Positions 18,514 to 26,782 of a DNA stretch of 64,000 nucleotides are shown in pieces (position 1 is the first letter of the stretch; each line of letters begins with the position of its first letter). Below the pieces are notes generated by a model. It was not told the DNA's origin, made no database searches, and saw nothing but the letters and a program-made list of their open reading frames with translations. The stretch is from positions 1,054,001 through 1,118,000 of the forward strand of contig CBDDKZ010000005.1 in NCBI GenBank assembly GCA_965230415.1, written 5' to 3'. A program made the position numbers and the translations under genes. The stretch comes from CBDDKZ01 sp965230415 (GTDB lineage: Bacteria > Bacteroidota > Bacteroidia > Cytophagales > JAAEPT01).

Positions 18514-19711
18514 GAGTAATGATTCCTTTTAATTTCTTGCGTTTTTTGTTCTTATCCTTCACATACCTCACTTCATCAAGGTAAAAGGTACCCTTTGGCA
18601 ATAGCATGTAAAAAACGGTATTATGCTTACTCATTTCAGTATCCCTCAGGTCTACTACATACTCTTTCCATTTAGGTCCAATTTCGATATAGGGTAAAAA
18701 CCTTCTTTCCTCTCCCAGGTCACCATAACCCATTCCTATTTCCGGAACCACTACTGTTTCTCCATCCGTTCTTGCACTGAAAATCAGTTGATCATATTCA
18801 CTCAAATCAACTTTGTCCTCTTCATCATCCGGGGTAAGGTAGATATTCCACTTTCCGGTTATTTGAACATGAAGGCCTCTCCACAATTCGGTTTTATCAA
18901 CTGAAATCTTCATACATTTTGGTCCCATTGCAGGATTTTCACGATAAGACCAGTCGAACTTCATGCTCGAGCCATTTTTCTCACCCATATAACCTGAAGG
19001 AATTCCATGATTCCACTTATCGGAATACAAGTAGAAAGCTTCGGGGTCGAGGGGTTCCTTTCTACCTGAATAAATAACATCTTTATCGGGATTTAAATTA
19101 TTCTCCAAAAACTGGTCTGCGAAATAGATTTCGTCTAAATATATGGTACCTTTTCCTTCAAATACAGCTAAAAAGATGGAATTAATATTTTTTCGATGCT
19201 CTACCGTTTCCGGTCCCAATTCTATCGCATAACGTGTCCATTCTTTATTAATCTGAACTTTTCCTTCATATTGAAGCACATCATTAGGAATTTGACCGTA
19301 ACCCAGACGCCCCATTAAAAAAGGCTCATCAGTACGCGCGTAGAATGTTAACCAGCGGTATTCACTTATGTCATGACAAACAGTCCCTTCGGCAAGATTA
19401 ACATCAAAGTCACCGTGTTGTTGCACAAAGTTCCCGCACCAACCTTCAGTTCCGTCTGCTGACATTTTATAGCAGTACTCACCTTTGAACGGGTTTTCAG
19501 TACATTTTGCATTTAAAGTCAAACTTGAACCATTATTACTACCCATCGTTCCTGAGTTGGGCCCATTTCTAAACTCATCATCATAGATATAGAAGGGTTT
19601 CAGCACTGCATTTTGTTCTTGTCCAAAAGTAAACACAGATCCCAATAGTAAAATTGTAAGAAATGTGAACTGAACAACAGTATTTATAAAATTTTTCAAA
19701 TTATTCATCAC
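18503..19711 (-). CDS. Exported protein with two tandem CBM-like domains
   Basis: A 402-residue protein with a signal peptide ending near VFTFGQ (about 30). The rest is an internal duplication. Repeat 1 (about 40-200) starts FYIYDDEFRNGPNSGTMG and has NNGSS, a RWLTFYART strand and a TIYLDEIYFAD end. Repeat 2 (about 225-385) starts FYLYSDKWNHGIPSGYMG and has KNGSS, QLIFSART and TFYLDEVRYV. This is a galactose-binding-like beta-sandwich as in carbohydrate-binding modules. A basic tail (KDKNKKRKKLK) follows. No catalytic domain is present, so glycan binding is the likely role. Confidence 0.75.
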   Translation of the reverse strand: MMNNLKNFINTVVQFTFLTILLLGSVFTFGQEQNAVLKPFYIYDDEFRNGPNSGTMGSNNGSSLTLNAKCTENPFKGEYCYKMSADGTEGWCGNFVQQHGDFDVNLAEGTVCHDISEYRWLTFYARTDEPFLMGRLGYGQIPNDVLQYEGKVQINKEWTRYAIELGPETVEHRKNINSIFLAVFEGKGTIYLDEIYFADQFLENNLNPDKDVIYSGRKEPLDPEAFYLYSDKWNHGIPSGYMGEKNGSSMKFDWSYRENPAMGPKCMKISVDKTELWRGLHVQITGKWNIYLTPDDEEDKVDLSEYDQLIFSARTDGETVVVPEIGMGYGDLGEERRFLPYIEIGPKWKEYVVDLRDTEMSKHNTVFYMLLPKGTFYLDEVRYVKDKNKKRKKLKGIITHEQ

Positions 19712-19902
19712 TTAAAATTTACAAGCCGATCAATTCCGGCCGAGGCCTTCATAGTGTTAAACAAACACGAAGATACATAATTAATAATGGTTTGTACAAG
19801 AAGATTTCACAATATCTGCAATCCAAAATAACGGTATTCCAAATAATCTCATCATTATAATTGAACTAGTTGCAGACCATAAAAATGTAAACTCCAATAT
19901 CA

Positions 19903-21186
19903 TTAAATTTTCACAAAACTTGTTACTTTTACGTCTAGTCCTGTTATGATTTTTATCAAGTAAACACCAGGCGCAAAGTCTCCTACATAAAAAGAAATAA
20001 TTTGTTTTGGTTCATATTCAAAAACAGTATTAGTCTTTGAGTAAGGTGTAACCATTTCGAGTTCAATGGGATATTCAGGGAGATCTGTAAACTCCAAAGT
20101 GATATTTTGCTCGGTGGGATTAGGGTACAATTTAAAAAGACTTCCATCATCTTCTGGTTGTACAAAGTTACTATCACATTCTTCCAAATAACTGAATAAT
20201 GTATCGGATGCTTTTAGCCAAAAGGGATCTAACACCTGCTCTTCCCAGCGACTTAAAATGTAGTCATTATCCTGAACTTTGCTATTACCCCAGCAATCAC
20301 ATGGTCTCCACAACCACTGTGTATCCCAGTCCTGATTAATATAAGCAAAAGCTTTTATCACATCTTTATTTGCCTCGATGTAATCAAAAACTACCTCGAA
20401 CCAGTTTCGCCAAACAACCTCTCCATCGATTTCATCCAGACGGTTACCTATAGGCGTTGCTTCTGCAATCATTACAGGTTTTTTCTTCTGGCGAGCCACA
20501 TCTATCATTGTTTTACCATTAAAACTAAAATGAGAGTAACCAAACCAATCCACATAGGGATCTCCGGGATATCTTTGAACTAACTCTGGCCAGCTATCGG
20601 TACCATGCGCGGCCTGCCAAACGAAAGCGCAATTCTCAACTTCCATCTCTCTGAAAATATCAACTACGCGTCGATAGGCTTTAACATAATCTATTGCTCT
20701 TTCATCTACGTATTGCAGGTCAAATTCGTAGCCTATTCGCAAAAACACAGGTCTGTCCGTCGATTTAACCCAGTTAGCCAAGCTTCTAATTTCGTCATCA
20801 AAGTCACCTGCAGCTGTACTCGCCAATTGCCCAACCATGAAAAGACCTATTGATAGGACCGAATTATCATATATCGGATTATCAATTATACACTGCCCAC
20901 AGATGTTACCAGCACCCCAATTGGTAAAATTGGTCATACCATTGAGGTTACGTAGACTTATATAAGTCGTAACACCTGCCACAGTATCCTCACCTACATT
21001 CTCGTAGTAGCCATCATTGTCCGGTGCGTTAAATCCTCCTGTTGCTCCCAGGTCTTGCCCCATTATTAATAAGGCCTTATCATAAGGGGGTTCAAATTTT
21101 GCGCATTGAGCCCTAATGTCAGTCAAAGAATTTCCTAAAAAAAAGAATATACACAGAGTGGTTGCTAATAGTTTGCTATTGTGCAT
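19903..21186 (-). CDS. GH26-type (endo-1,3-beta-xylanase-like) T9SS protein
   Basis: A 427-residue secreted hydrolase candidate. A signal peptide (to about 27) precedes a TIM-barrel domain whose landmarks resemble marine GH26 endo-1,3-beta-xylanases: GQDLGA, PVFLRIGYEFD, FVWQ, YPGDPYVDWFGYSHF, AEATPI and AYINQDWDTQW. The acid/base E154 and nucleophile E242 are both present. The C-terminal 75 residues form a type A T9SS sorting domain (LYPNPTEQNI to the VKI end), so the enzyme should reach the cell surface or medium. It overlaps its paralogue upstream by 11 bases. Substrate specificity is inferred; a related beta-glycan is possible. Confidence 0.82.
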   Translation of the reverse strand: MHNSKLLATTLCIFFFLGNSLTDIRAQCAKFEPPYDKALLIMGQDLGATGGFNAPDNDGYYENVGEDTVAGVTTYISLRNLNGMTNFTNWGAGNICGQCIIDNPIYDNSVLSIGLFMVGQLASTAAGDFDDEIRSLANWVKSTDRPVFLRIGYEFDLQYVDERAIDYVKAYRRVVDIFREMEVENCAFVWQAAHGTDSWPELVQRYPGDPYVDWFGYSHFSFNGKTMIDVARQKKKPVMIAEATPIGNRLDEIDGEVVWRNWFEVVFDYIEANKDVIKAFAYINQDWDTQWLWRPCDCWGNSKVQDNDYILSRWEEQVLDPFWLKASDTLFSYLEECDSNFVQPEDDGSLFKLYPNPTEQNITLEFTDLPEYPIELEMVTPYSKTNTVFEYEPKQIISFYVGDFAPGVYLIKIITGLDVKVTSFVKI

Positions 21187-22204
21187 CGTTGTTTCTTAGT
21201 GTATCAAATAGTTCAGGGCTGGCATTTAACCAAAAACCATTTGTAATTTCCTCTAGCCATTTCTTCTTGATGTATGTATTAGATTGTACACGCGAATCTC
21301 CCCAATCTTGGCCTGCCCACATTGGTTGTACGTCCCAATTGGCATTGATATAGGCTACAGCTTTAATAACATCGCTATTTTTATGTACGTGCTCGAAGAA
21401 AGGTACAAACCAGGCATTCCATACTTCTTCACCATGCTTGTCATCACCTGGGGTTCTTAAGTGAATAGGCGTTGACTCTGCAATCATGCATGGTTTGTTA
21501 TGTGCTCTGCCAATATCAATCATGGATTGTCCTAAGTTTCCGAAGTGAGAATATCCTACCCAGTCAACATATTCATCTCCAGGATAATATTTTAGCAAGA
21601 ATGTGGAGTCAAATCGACCAGTGGACTGCCATACCGTTGCACAATTTTCCACATAATTATTTCTGAAGATATTTACGATGCGTCTATAAGTACGTACAAA
21701 TAGTTCTGGCTCGTAACGGTTCCACTCTCCGTCAAACTCATAGCCAATTCTCAAAAAAACCGGCCTTTCCTGTTCTTTGATCCACATAGCCAACTCTTTA
21801 ATTTTTTCGTCATGGCTACCGTTAGCTATACTTTTGAGCTGGTTGACCATCGACAAACCAAATACAAGCACACTTTCGTCAAATTTTTTATTATCAACAA
21901 TTGCCTGTGCATTCACATCACCGGCACCATAGTTGGTCAATTCTTTTAATCCATTCAATGCAGGAATACTGGTATAAGAAGTTACTCCACCTGGCATTAT
22001 ATCAATATGATCGATATAACCGTCATTATTCGGCTTTGGAAAACCACCCACTGCACCTAAATCCTGCCCCATAATCATGATCGCTTTCCCATCTTTGGGT
22101 TCAAACATGGCATCTTGCCCAAAAGAAACACCTTGACCTAGCAACAAAGTAAAAGATGCAATAAATAAACAGTAGTTGTATATTCTCATAATATTCGTTT
22201 TCAC
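21176..22204 (-). CDS. GH26-type (endo-1,3-beta-xylanase-like) exported protein
   Basis: A 342-residue paralogue of the next gene, with a signal peptide ending near VSFGQ (about 30) but no T9SS sorting domain. The GH26 landmarks are clear: PVFLRIGYEFDGEWN, VWQS, YPGDEYVDWVGYSHF, AESTPI and AYINANWDVQPMW. Predicted catalytic residues are E156 and E243. The segment GEWNRYEPE matches the marine 1,3-beta-xylanases better than the paralogue does. Being first in the operon and unsorted, it may act in the periplasm on imported oligosaccharides while the T9SS paralogue acts outside; that division of labour is inference. Confidence 0.82.
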   Translation of the reverse strand: MKTNIMRIYNYCLFIASFTLLLGQGVSFGQDAMFEPKDGKAIMIMGQDLGAVGGFPKPNNDGYIDHIDIMPGGVTSYTSIPALNGLKELTNYGAGDVNAQAIVDNKKFDESVLVFGLSMVNQLKSIANGSHDEKIKELAMWIKEQERPVFLRIGYEFDGEWNRYEPELFVRTYRRIVNIFRNNYVENCATVWQSTGRFDSTFLLKYYPGDEYVDWVGYSHFGNLGQSMIDIGRAHNKPCMIAESTPIHLRTPGDDKHGEEVWNAWFVPFFEHVHKNSDVIKAVAYINANWDVQPMWAGQDWGDSRVQSNTYIKKKWLEEITNGFWLNASPELFDTLRNNDAQ

Positions 22205-22505
22205 ATTAACTAGTTAAATCCATCACAAAATGTAAACTCGCAGACGGTAAATATATATTTAAAATAATTATCTAAGAAATTTTTCGACTCCAATTTAGTC
22301 AGATTTGTTCAAAGATCGACATTGATAAAAAAATCAAACAACAAGGGTTTACACTTTCTTAACTAATGTACTAGTTTGACAATTAGCCCTATAATTGTAT
22401 GGCGAATAAAAAAAATACTAATTGCAAAATGTAAGTTTTTTTCTTAATCTTGCTTTCTGGTATGAAAACTTTAATCTAATTTCAATATTCTTAAACTATA
22501 ACATT
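22205..22505. promoter_or_regulatory. Divergent intergenic region of the glycan locus
   Basis: This 301-base AT-rich gap separates the leftward glycan operon from the rightward T9SS gene. On the plus strand TTG (22422-22424), a 20-base spacer and TAATCTTG (22445-22452, one mismatch to TANNTTTG) form a plausible promoter with a leader of about 48 nt. The leftward promoter is not clear; TACATTTTG just upstream of the first GH26 gene is only an approximate match. Confidence 0.45.
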
Positions 22506-23480
22506 ATGAAGAAAATAGCTACTTTATTATTGGCAGTTGGTATTGCTGCAAGCTCTTACGGGCAAGCATGTAACACCAAATTTGTTACGGATTTTGACAA
22601 CGAAGCTGAGCTACCGTTTATTACCACAACTGGTATGGGAGGAGCTAGTAGTACAGGCAGCGCTGTAATTTCTATTGCAAACAGTGAATTAGTAATTGAG
22701 ACTGAAGGCGGGCATGAAGAAGATGCAAAAATCACAATTAAACCTAATGATTTAACTGACTCAACACTTGTTGAATTTGATTATGAAAATGACTCTGTGA
22801 AAGTCCAACTTAGAGTAAAAGCTTCTGATACCATGGCTCTTCGTGTAACAATTGTCGGAGAAAATGGCGTACCTGCTCAAAACAATAATCTTCAGGCTGC
22901 TACTGACTGGGATAATGATGGTAATGTTTTTGATTTCTTGGTTACTCCTGAATTTCAAGTATTAACCGTTAATTTCACCCTCCCTCTAAATGTACTTTGG
23001 GACGAATGGACAGGATCAGGAGCAATATATTGTCCAGAAGGAAGTTCGGATTGTGATGCTGCATCAAGTCCTATCAAATTTATTGAGCTGAGACCAAATC
23101 CCTTTTTCTCGCAATTCCCTGTACTTGATCAAACAGATCCGTTTGAAGGAACTCTCACAGTAGAATACATAAGTTTAGGCGAACTTCCTGTAGATTCTTG
23201 CTTTATTGAAAACCCTGACGCGGTTAACGCGACTTTATTAGATGAAGCTGCATTCAAAGTATTCCCGGTACCAACTTCAGAGCAATTAAACATCGAAGTT
23301 GCTGAAGCAAGAGACGGTAAAATTGAAATCTTTGACTTAGTAGGAACTAAAGTTGCAGAAACTACTTATAATGGTGGAATCGAAACTATTAATGTGAGCG
23401 AACTAAATGCTGACACTTACTTAGTGAAATTCTCTAATGAAGAGAAAGTTGGATTTAGAAAAGTTCAAATCAACGACTAA
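22506..23480 (+). CDS. T9SS-sorted jelly-roll-like protein
   Basis: A 324-residue secreted protein. The start is the ATG at 22506, because MKKIATLLLAVGIAASSYGQ is a standard signal peptide; the open frame upstream to 22422 would bury it. The mature domain (about 22-240) is strand-rich and acidic, resembling a carbohydrate-binding beta-sandwich. The C-terminal region (about 250-324) is a type A T9SS sorting domain with FKVFPVPTSEQLNI and a final KVQIND strand. It is transcribed away from the glycan operon and may belong to the same programme; its ligand is unknown. Confidence 0.78.
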   Translation: MKKIATLLLAVGIAASSYGQACNTKFVTDFDNEAELPFITTTGMGGASSTGSAVISIANSELVIETEGGHEEDAKITIKPNDLTDSTLVEFDYENDSVKVQLRVKASDTMALRVTIVGENGVPAQNNNLQAATDWDNDGNVFDFLVTPEFQVLTVNFTLPLNVLWDEWTGSGAIYCPEGSSDCDAASSPIKFIELRPNPFFSQFPVLDQTDPFEGTLTVEYISLGELPVDSCFIENPDAVNATLLDEAAFKVFPVPTSEQLNIEVAEARDGKIEIFDLVGTKVAETTYNGGIETINVSELNADTYLVKFSNEEKVGFRKVQIND

Positions 23481-23506
23481 GATTTAACAAAAAATCGGTT
23501 TAAAAA

Positions 23507-23537
23507 AGCAGGGCAAAAATTGTCCTGCTTTTTTTTA
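23507..23537 (+). terminator. Rho-independent terminator
   Basis: AGCAGGGCAA (23507-23516) pairs with TTGTCCTGCT (23520-23529), with one G-U pair, and is followed by a T-run to 23537. It lies 26 bases after the stop of the preceding T9SS gene. Confidence 0.85.
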
Positions 23538-23683
23538 TTTCAATTTTAGAGGTTTTACTACGTCAACATATTTTTAAATAGTTATTAACATTTATAAAAA
23601 AATATGATTATACTTGTTGTTCAGTTGGCTAGATTCTAGTTTCACTGCTTACTTTATTTATTATAAACTAAACCGAAATTCAA

Positions 23684-24697
23684 ATGAAAAAATTTACTAT
23701 TGCTTTATCGCTGATTTTTGTTAGCGCATTTGCCATGGCGCAAGACCCATACGTTTGGGAATTCGACAGTGTGCCTGACTTTTTTTACTTTGAGGGCGCA
23801 GTTCCTGATACTGTCATTAATGGTAATATGGTAGTTAGTGCTTCTGATAGCGACTTACATTTTTACAGTAGCAACACTGATGAGGATAACTTATTACAAA
23901 GAAAATTCTCTTTCTGGACACTTAAAACTCCTGAAGTATTGGATTTAAGTAACCAAAATGGTGCGAGAGAAGCTACTGTTGATATTTGGTTAAAGTCAGA
24001 TGAAACTTGTTTGGTACGTTACACACTAGCTGGTGCACACCCTGTAGAAACTGAAATGGGTAATCACACTGATTTAACTATTGATGCTCAGGTTGGCGGA
24101 AGTGCTAACGCATGGTTGGTAGAAGTTGAAGGTGACGGCGAATGGCACCACTTCCACTGGAACTTTGACGGTGAATTCCAGGATTTATTCGGAAGCACAT
24201 CGGGTCAGTCATTAGGTCCGGTTGATTCTACTCAAATCATTGGTATTCGTTTCGCAATCAACCCAGGATGGGGTGAGTCATGGGCATTCTCTGATGGTAC
24301 GCTTACTACTGGTGACAACACACTATATGACCAGCCATTCGGTTTCAAATTTGGAGAAGAAGGATGGGAAGGTTCAACGCTTTCTATCAACAAAATTGAG
24401 TTTGGTAACTCTCACGTAGCTACTGATGAGAATCATGAAGTAATTTCTAATACTTCTGCTTATCCAAACCCTACTTCTGACTTCGCTCATATCGATTACA
24501 CAGTAGCTTCAGGTGCTGAAGTTGAAGTAATCGTTTCTAACCTACTAGGTGAAGAGATCCAAAGAACTTCTCAATTCAAAGCTGCCGGTAATCACGTAGA
24601 AACTATTGACGTAACTAATTTTGACAATGGTATGTACATCGTTTCTTTCAACATCAACGGTGAGCCTGCTAAATTGGAAAAAATCTACAAAAACTAA
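23684..24697 (+). CDS. T9SS-sorted jelly-roll-like protein
   Basis: A 337-residue secreted protein with signal peptide MKKFTIALSLIFVSAFAMAQ, a beta-sandwich-like domain (about 21-255; aromatic-rich strands such as WHHFHWNFDGEFQDLF and IIGIRFAINPGW) and a type A T9SS sorting domain starting at AYPNPTSDFAHIDY and ending LEKIYKN. By eye it favours AAC, TTC, CAC and GCT codons more than its neighbours, which suggests strong expression. It has its own terminator on each side. The carbohydrate-binding role is inferred from fold pattern and location. Confidence 0.78.
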   Translation: MKKFTIALSLIFVSAFAMAQDPYVWEFDSVPDFFYFEGAVPDTVINGNMVVSASDSDLHFYSSNTDEDNLLQRKFSFWTLKTPEVLDLSNQNGAREATVDIWLKSDETCLVRYTLAGAHPVETEMGNHTDLTIDAQVGGSANAWLVEVEGDGEWHHFHWNFDGEFQDLFGSTSGQSLGPVDSTQIIGIRFAINPGWGESWAFSDGTLTTGDNTLYDQPFGFKFGEEGWEGSTLSINKIEFGNSHVATDENHEVISNTSAYPNPTSDFAHIDYTVASGAEVEVIVSNLLGEEIQRTSQFKAAGNHVETIDVTNFDNGMYIVSFNINGEPAKLEKIYKN

Positions 24698-24723
24698 TTG
24701 TAGCTTTTTCTAAATAAAAAATT

Positions 24724-24762
24724 AAAAAAAGGCTGATGTTTTGAAAACATCAGCCTTTTTTT
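24724..24762. terminator. Bidirectional terminator
   Basis: A long perfect stem, AAGGCTGATGTTTT with AAAACATCAGCCTT around a single G, is flanked by an A-run on the left and a T-run on the right. It closes the T9SS gene ending at 24697 and could also stop leftward transcription. Confidence 0.88.
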
Positions 24763-25093
24763 AATTTCATCAGGACCATCTAAAATTGATGTCACAACGC
24801 TTAAGCGTTTACACAACTTAATAGAATAGTTTGGAAATAGTCATTAGGAATCAAGCGTAGAGTAAAAATTAGTGCCAAGAAGCAGAGAAACTTTTACTGC
24901 TTCAGAACAACGATTTCATGCATTTATTGGGGGCAGGTTGATTCTTAGCTTATTTTTGGCTTTTTCTTTTTAAGCAAGAAATAATCAAGTTTAATTAAAA
25001 CTGAGCTCTGTGTCTTCAGATTGGTACGCCTTTAGTCCAAACATCCAACCCTAACCGATACAATTGATTGCTGTTTTTCTTCTAAACGGACAG
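24763..25093. other. Gene-free gap with a perfect palindrome
   Basis: No credible ORF. The gap contains a perfect 14-bp palindrome AACGCTTAAGCGTT (24796-24809), long enough for a dimeric repressor site. It also has an inverted repeat GAAGCAG/CTGCTTC (24879-24885 with 24897-24903, 11-nt loop) without a T-run. It lies beyond the 3' ends of both flanking genes, so a promoter role for them is unlikely. Confidence 0.4.
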
Positions 25094-25498
25094 TTACAGC
25101 GCTCGTTCCAGCTTTAAACGCTTCAATGAATTATCTGTTAATGGTTTTGGAATGAAGTCGGAGACATACTCGTTAGTCAAAATTTTATCGATTACCTTTT
25201 TTTCAAGGATACTGGATAGTACTACGATATTACACTTTTCTTTTACTGCCTGAGGGAACTCATCAAATTCGAATAAAAAAACAAAGCCGTCAACAACGGG
25301 CATATTCAAATCCAATAGTACCACATTCGGAATAGCATCTAAGTTCAATTTATTATCTTCAAAATATTGGAGCGCTTCTTTACCGGAAGTAATGACTTTT
25401 ATCTCTTCGGTAAAACCGGCCATCTCCATTACACGGCGTGTTACAAAATTATCAATTTCATTGTCATCGATTATCATAACACTTTTAACTCTTGCCAT
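25094..25498 (-). CDS. Single-domain response regulator (REC)
   Basis: A 134-residue stand-alone receiver domain. The acidic pocket (D11, D12), phosphoacceptor D63 (LLDLNMP) and conserved K118 (FIPKPL) are present. No output domain follows, so it probably passes phosphate within a phosphorelay or binds a target protein directly. No histidine kinase lies nearby, making it an orphan in this window. It is similar in size to the CheY-like regulators abundant in Bacteroidota. Confidence 0.88.
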   Translation of the reverse strand: MARVKSVMIIDDNEIDNFVTRRVMEMAGFTEEIKVITSGKEALQYFEDNKLNLDAIPNVVLLDLNMPVVDGFVFLFEFDEFPQAVKEKCNIVVLSSILEKKVIDKILTNEYVSDFIPKPLTDNSLKRLKLERAL

Positions 25499-25615
25499 GC
25501 AGCCCTAAATTTTGGTGAGATATGATACAGCCATTTATATATATCTTGTTGTAAACCACTAGAATGTCACTTTTTGAGGCCCAACTATTCTTAACTTAAT
25601 TATTTTTATTAAACT

Positions 25616-26782
25616 TTACAAGGAAAGCAGGCGATTATACGCTTCTTCCATACGCGAAGCAGGCACACACAAAGACAACCTGATGTAGTTATCCCCATTG
25701 GAACCAAAAATCATTCCCGGGGTAAAAAAGATGTGCTTTTCTTGAAGAACACGATCTATGAAAGCCGGAATATCCTTAATAGGACTATTATTATCAGGTT
25801 TTGCCCACACAAACATGCCCTCCTGATCTTTTTCATATTCAAAGCCCAAATGATCCAAAATTTTGAATACCCAGTCTCTCCTTTCTTTATACTGGTCATT
25901 TCGAATTTCATGCCAGCTGTCTTCCAGCTCCATTGCCTTTATGGCAGCAGACTGAAGTCCGTAAAACATCCCGGAATCGATATTACTTTTGACTTTCAAT
26001 GCTGCATTTACATACTCTTGGGCCCCAAGAAGCATGCCGACACGCCAACCTGCCATATTATGCGACTTGCTTAGTGAATTAAGCTCCACCGCTACTTCTT
26101 TTGCACCCTCAACGCTAAAAATACTTATTGGCTCTTGTTGATTAAGTACTCTACTGTAGGGATTATCATGACATATAAGAATGTTATTCCTTTTTGCAAA
26201 CGCTACGATTTCTTCAAAAACCTCGGCCCTGGCAGGAGTTCCGGTAGGCATATGCGGGTAGTTAATCCACATTATTTTAACATTGCTGAGATCTTCTTTT
26301 TCAATTTCTTCGATATTAGGGTACCAACCCTGTTCCTTTTTTAAGTCGTAGGTTCGTACGGAAGCTCCTAATAATTTCGTAAGAGAGGTATACGTTGGGT
26401 ATCCCGGGTTAGGCACTAAAGCGATATCTCCTTCGTTCAAAAAGGCCAAAGTGAGATGTAATATACCTTCCTTAGATCCCATAAGAGGTAAAACTTCCGA
26501 GCTGGCATCTATGTTAACATGATATGTTTGCTGGTAATAATTTGCAATCGCTGAACGAAGCTCCTGAACCCCTTTATAAGGCTGGTAGCCGTGTGTATCC
26601 TGCCTTTGAGCCGCATCGTATAACTCTTTGACCGCTTCGTCTGCAGGAGCCATATCAGGTGAACCGATTCCAAAATTTATCACATCTTTTCCATCCGCAA
26701 CCATTCCTCTTATTTGTTCTAATTTTTGAACAAAATAATACGTTTTAACACCTCCAAGTCTATTTGCCAGTGATATGATCAT
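25616..26782 (-). CDS. PLP-dependent aminotransferase (class I/II)
   Basis: A 388-residue fold-type I aminotransferase with NFGIGSPDM near the N-terminus, GYQPYKGV, the cofactor Asn/Tyr segment CHDNPYSRV and the PLP-lysine motif SLSKSHNMAGWRVGM (K about 237). Its start lies inside the 3' end of pheA (23-base overlap), so the two are coupled. That context favours a role as the aromatic aminotransferase that converts phenylpyruvate (and hydroxyphenylpyruvate) to Phe/Tyr. LL-diaminopimelate or aspartate aminotransferase activity cannot be excluded. Confidence 0.87.
   Translation of the reverse strand: MIISLANRLGGVKTYYFVQKLEQIRGMVADGKDVINFGIGSPDMAPADEAVKELYDAAQRQDTHGYQPYKGVQELRSAIANYYQQTYHVNIDASSEVLPLMGSKEGILHLTLAFLNEGDIALVPNPGYPTYTSLTKLLGASVRTYDLKKEQGWYPNIEEIEKEDLSNVKIMWINYPHMPTGTPARAEVFEEIVAFAKRNNILICHDNPYSRVLNQQEPISIFSVEGAKEVAVELNSLSKSHNMAGWRVGMLLGAQEYVNAALKVKSNIDSGMFYGLQSAAIKAMELEDSWHEIRNDQYKERRDWVFKILDHLGFEYEKDQEGMFVWAKPDNNSPIKDIPAFIDRVLQEKHIFFTPGMIFGSNGDNYIRLSLCVPASRMEEAYNRLLSL

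Noticed and set aside
12587..22204. SusC/SusD pair for the glycan locus
   Set aside because: No TonB-dependent receptor with plug and CarboxypepD-like domain and no SusD-type helical lipoprotein was found in the region, so it is not a classical PUL.
22376..22395. TTGACA followed by TATAAT, resembling an E. coli sigma-70 promoter
   Set aside because: The spacer is only 8 bases instead of about 17, and Bacteroidota use a different promoter pattern. The TTG-N20-TAATCTTG pair downstream is a better candidate.
22422..22505. N-terminal extension of the T9SS protein starting at 22422
   Set aside because: The signal peptide MKKIATLLLAVG begins at the ATG at 22506; the extension would bury it, and the 22422 TTG fits better as a -33 element.
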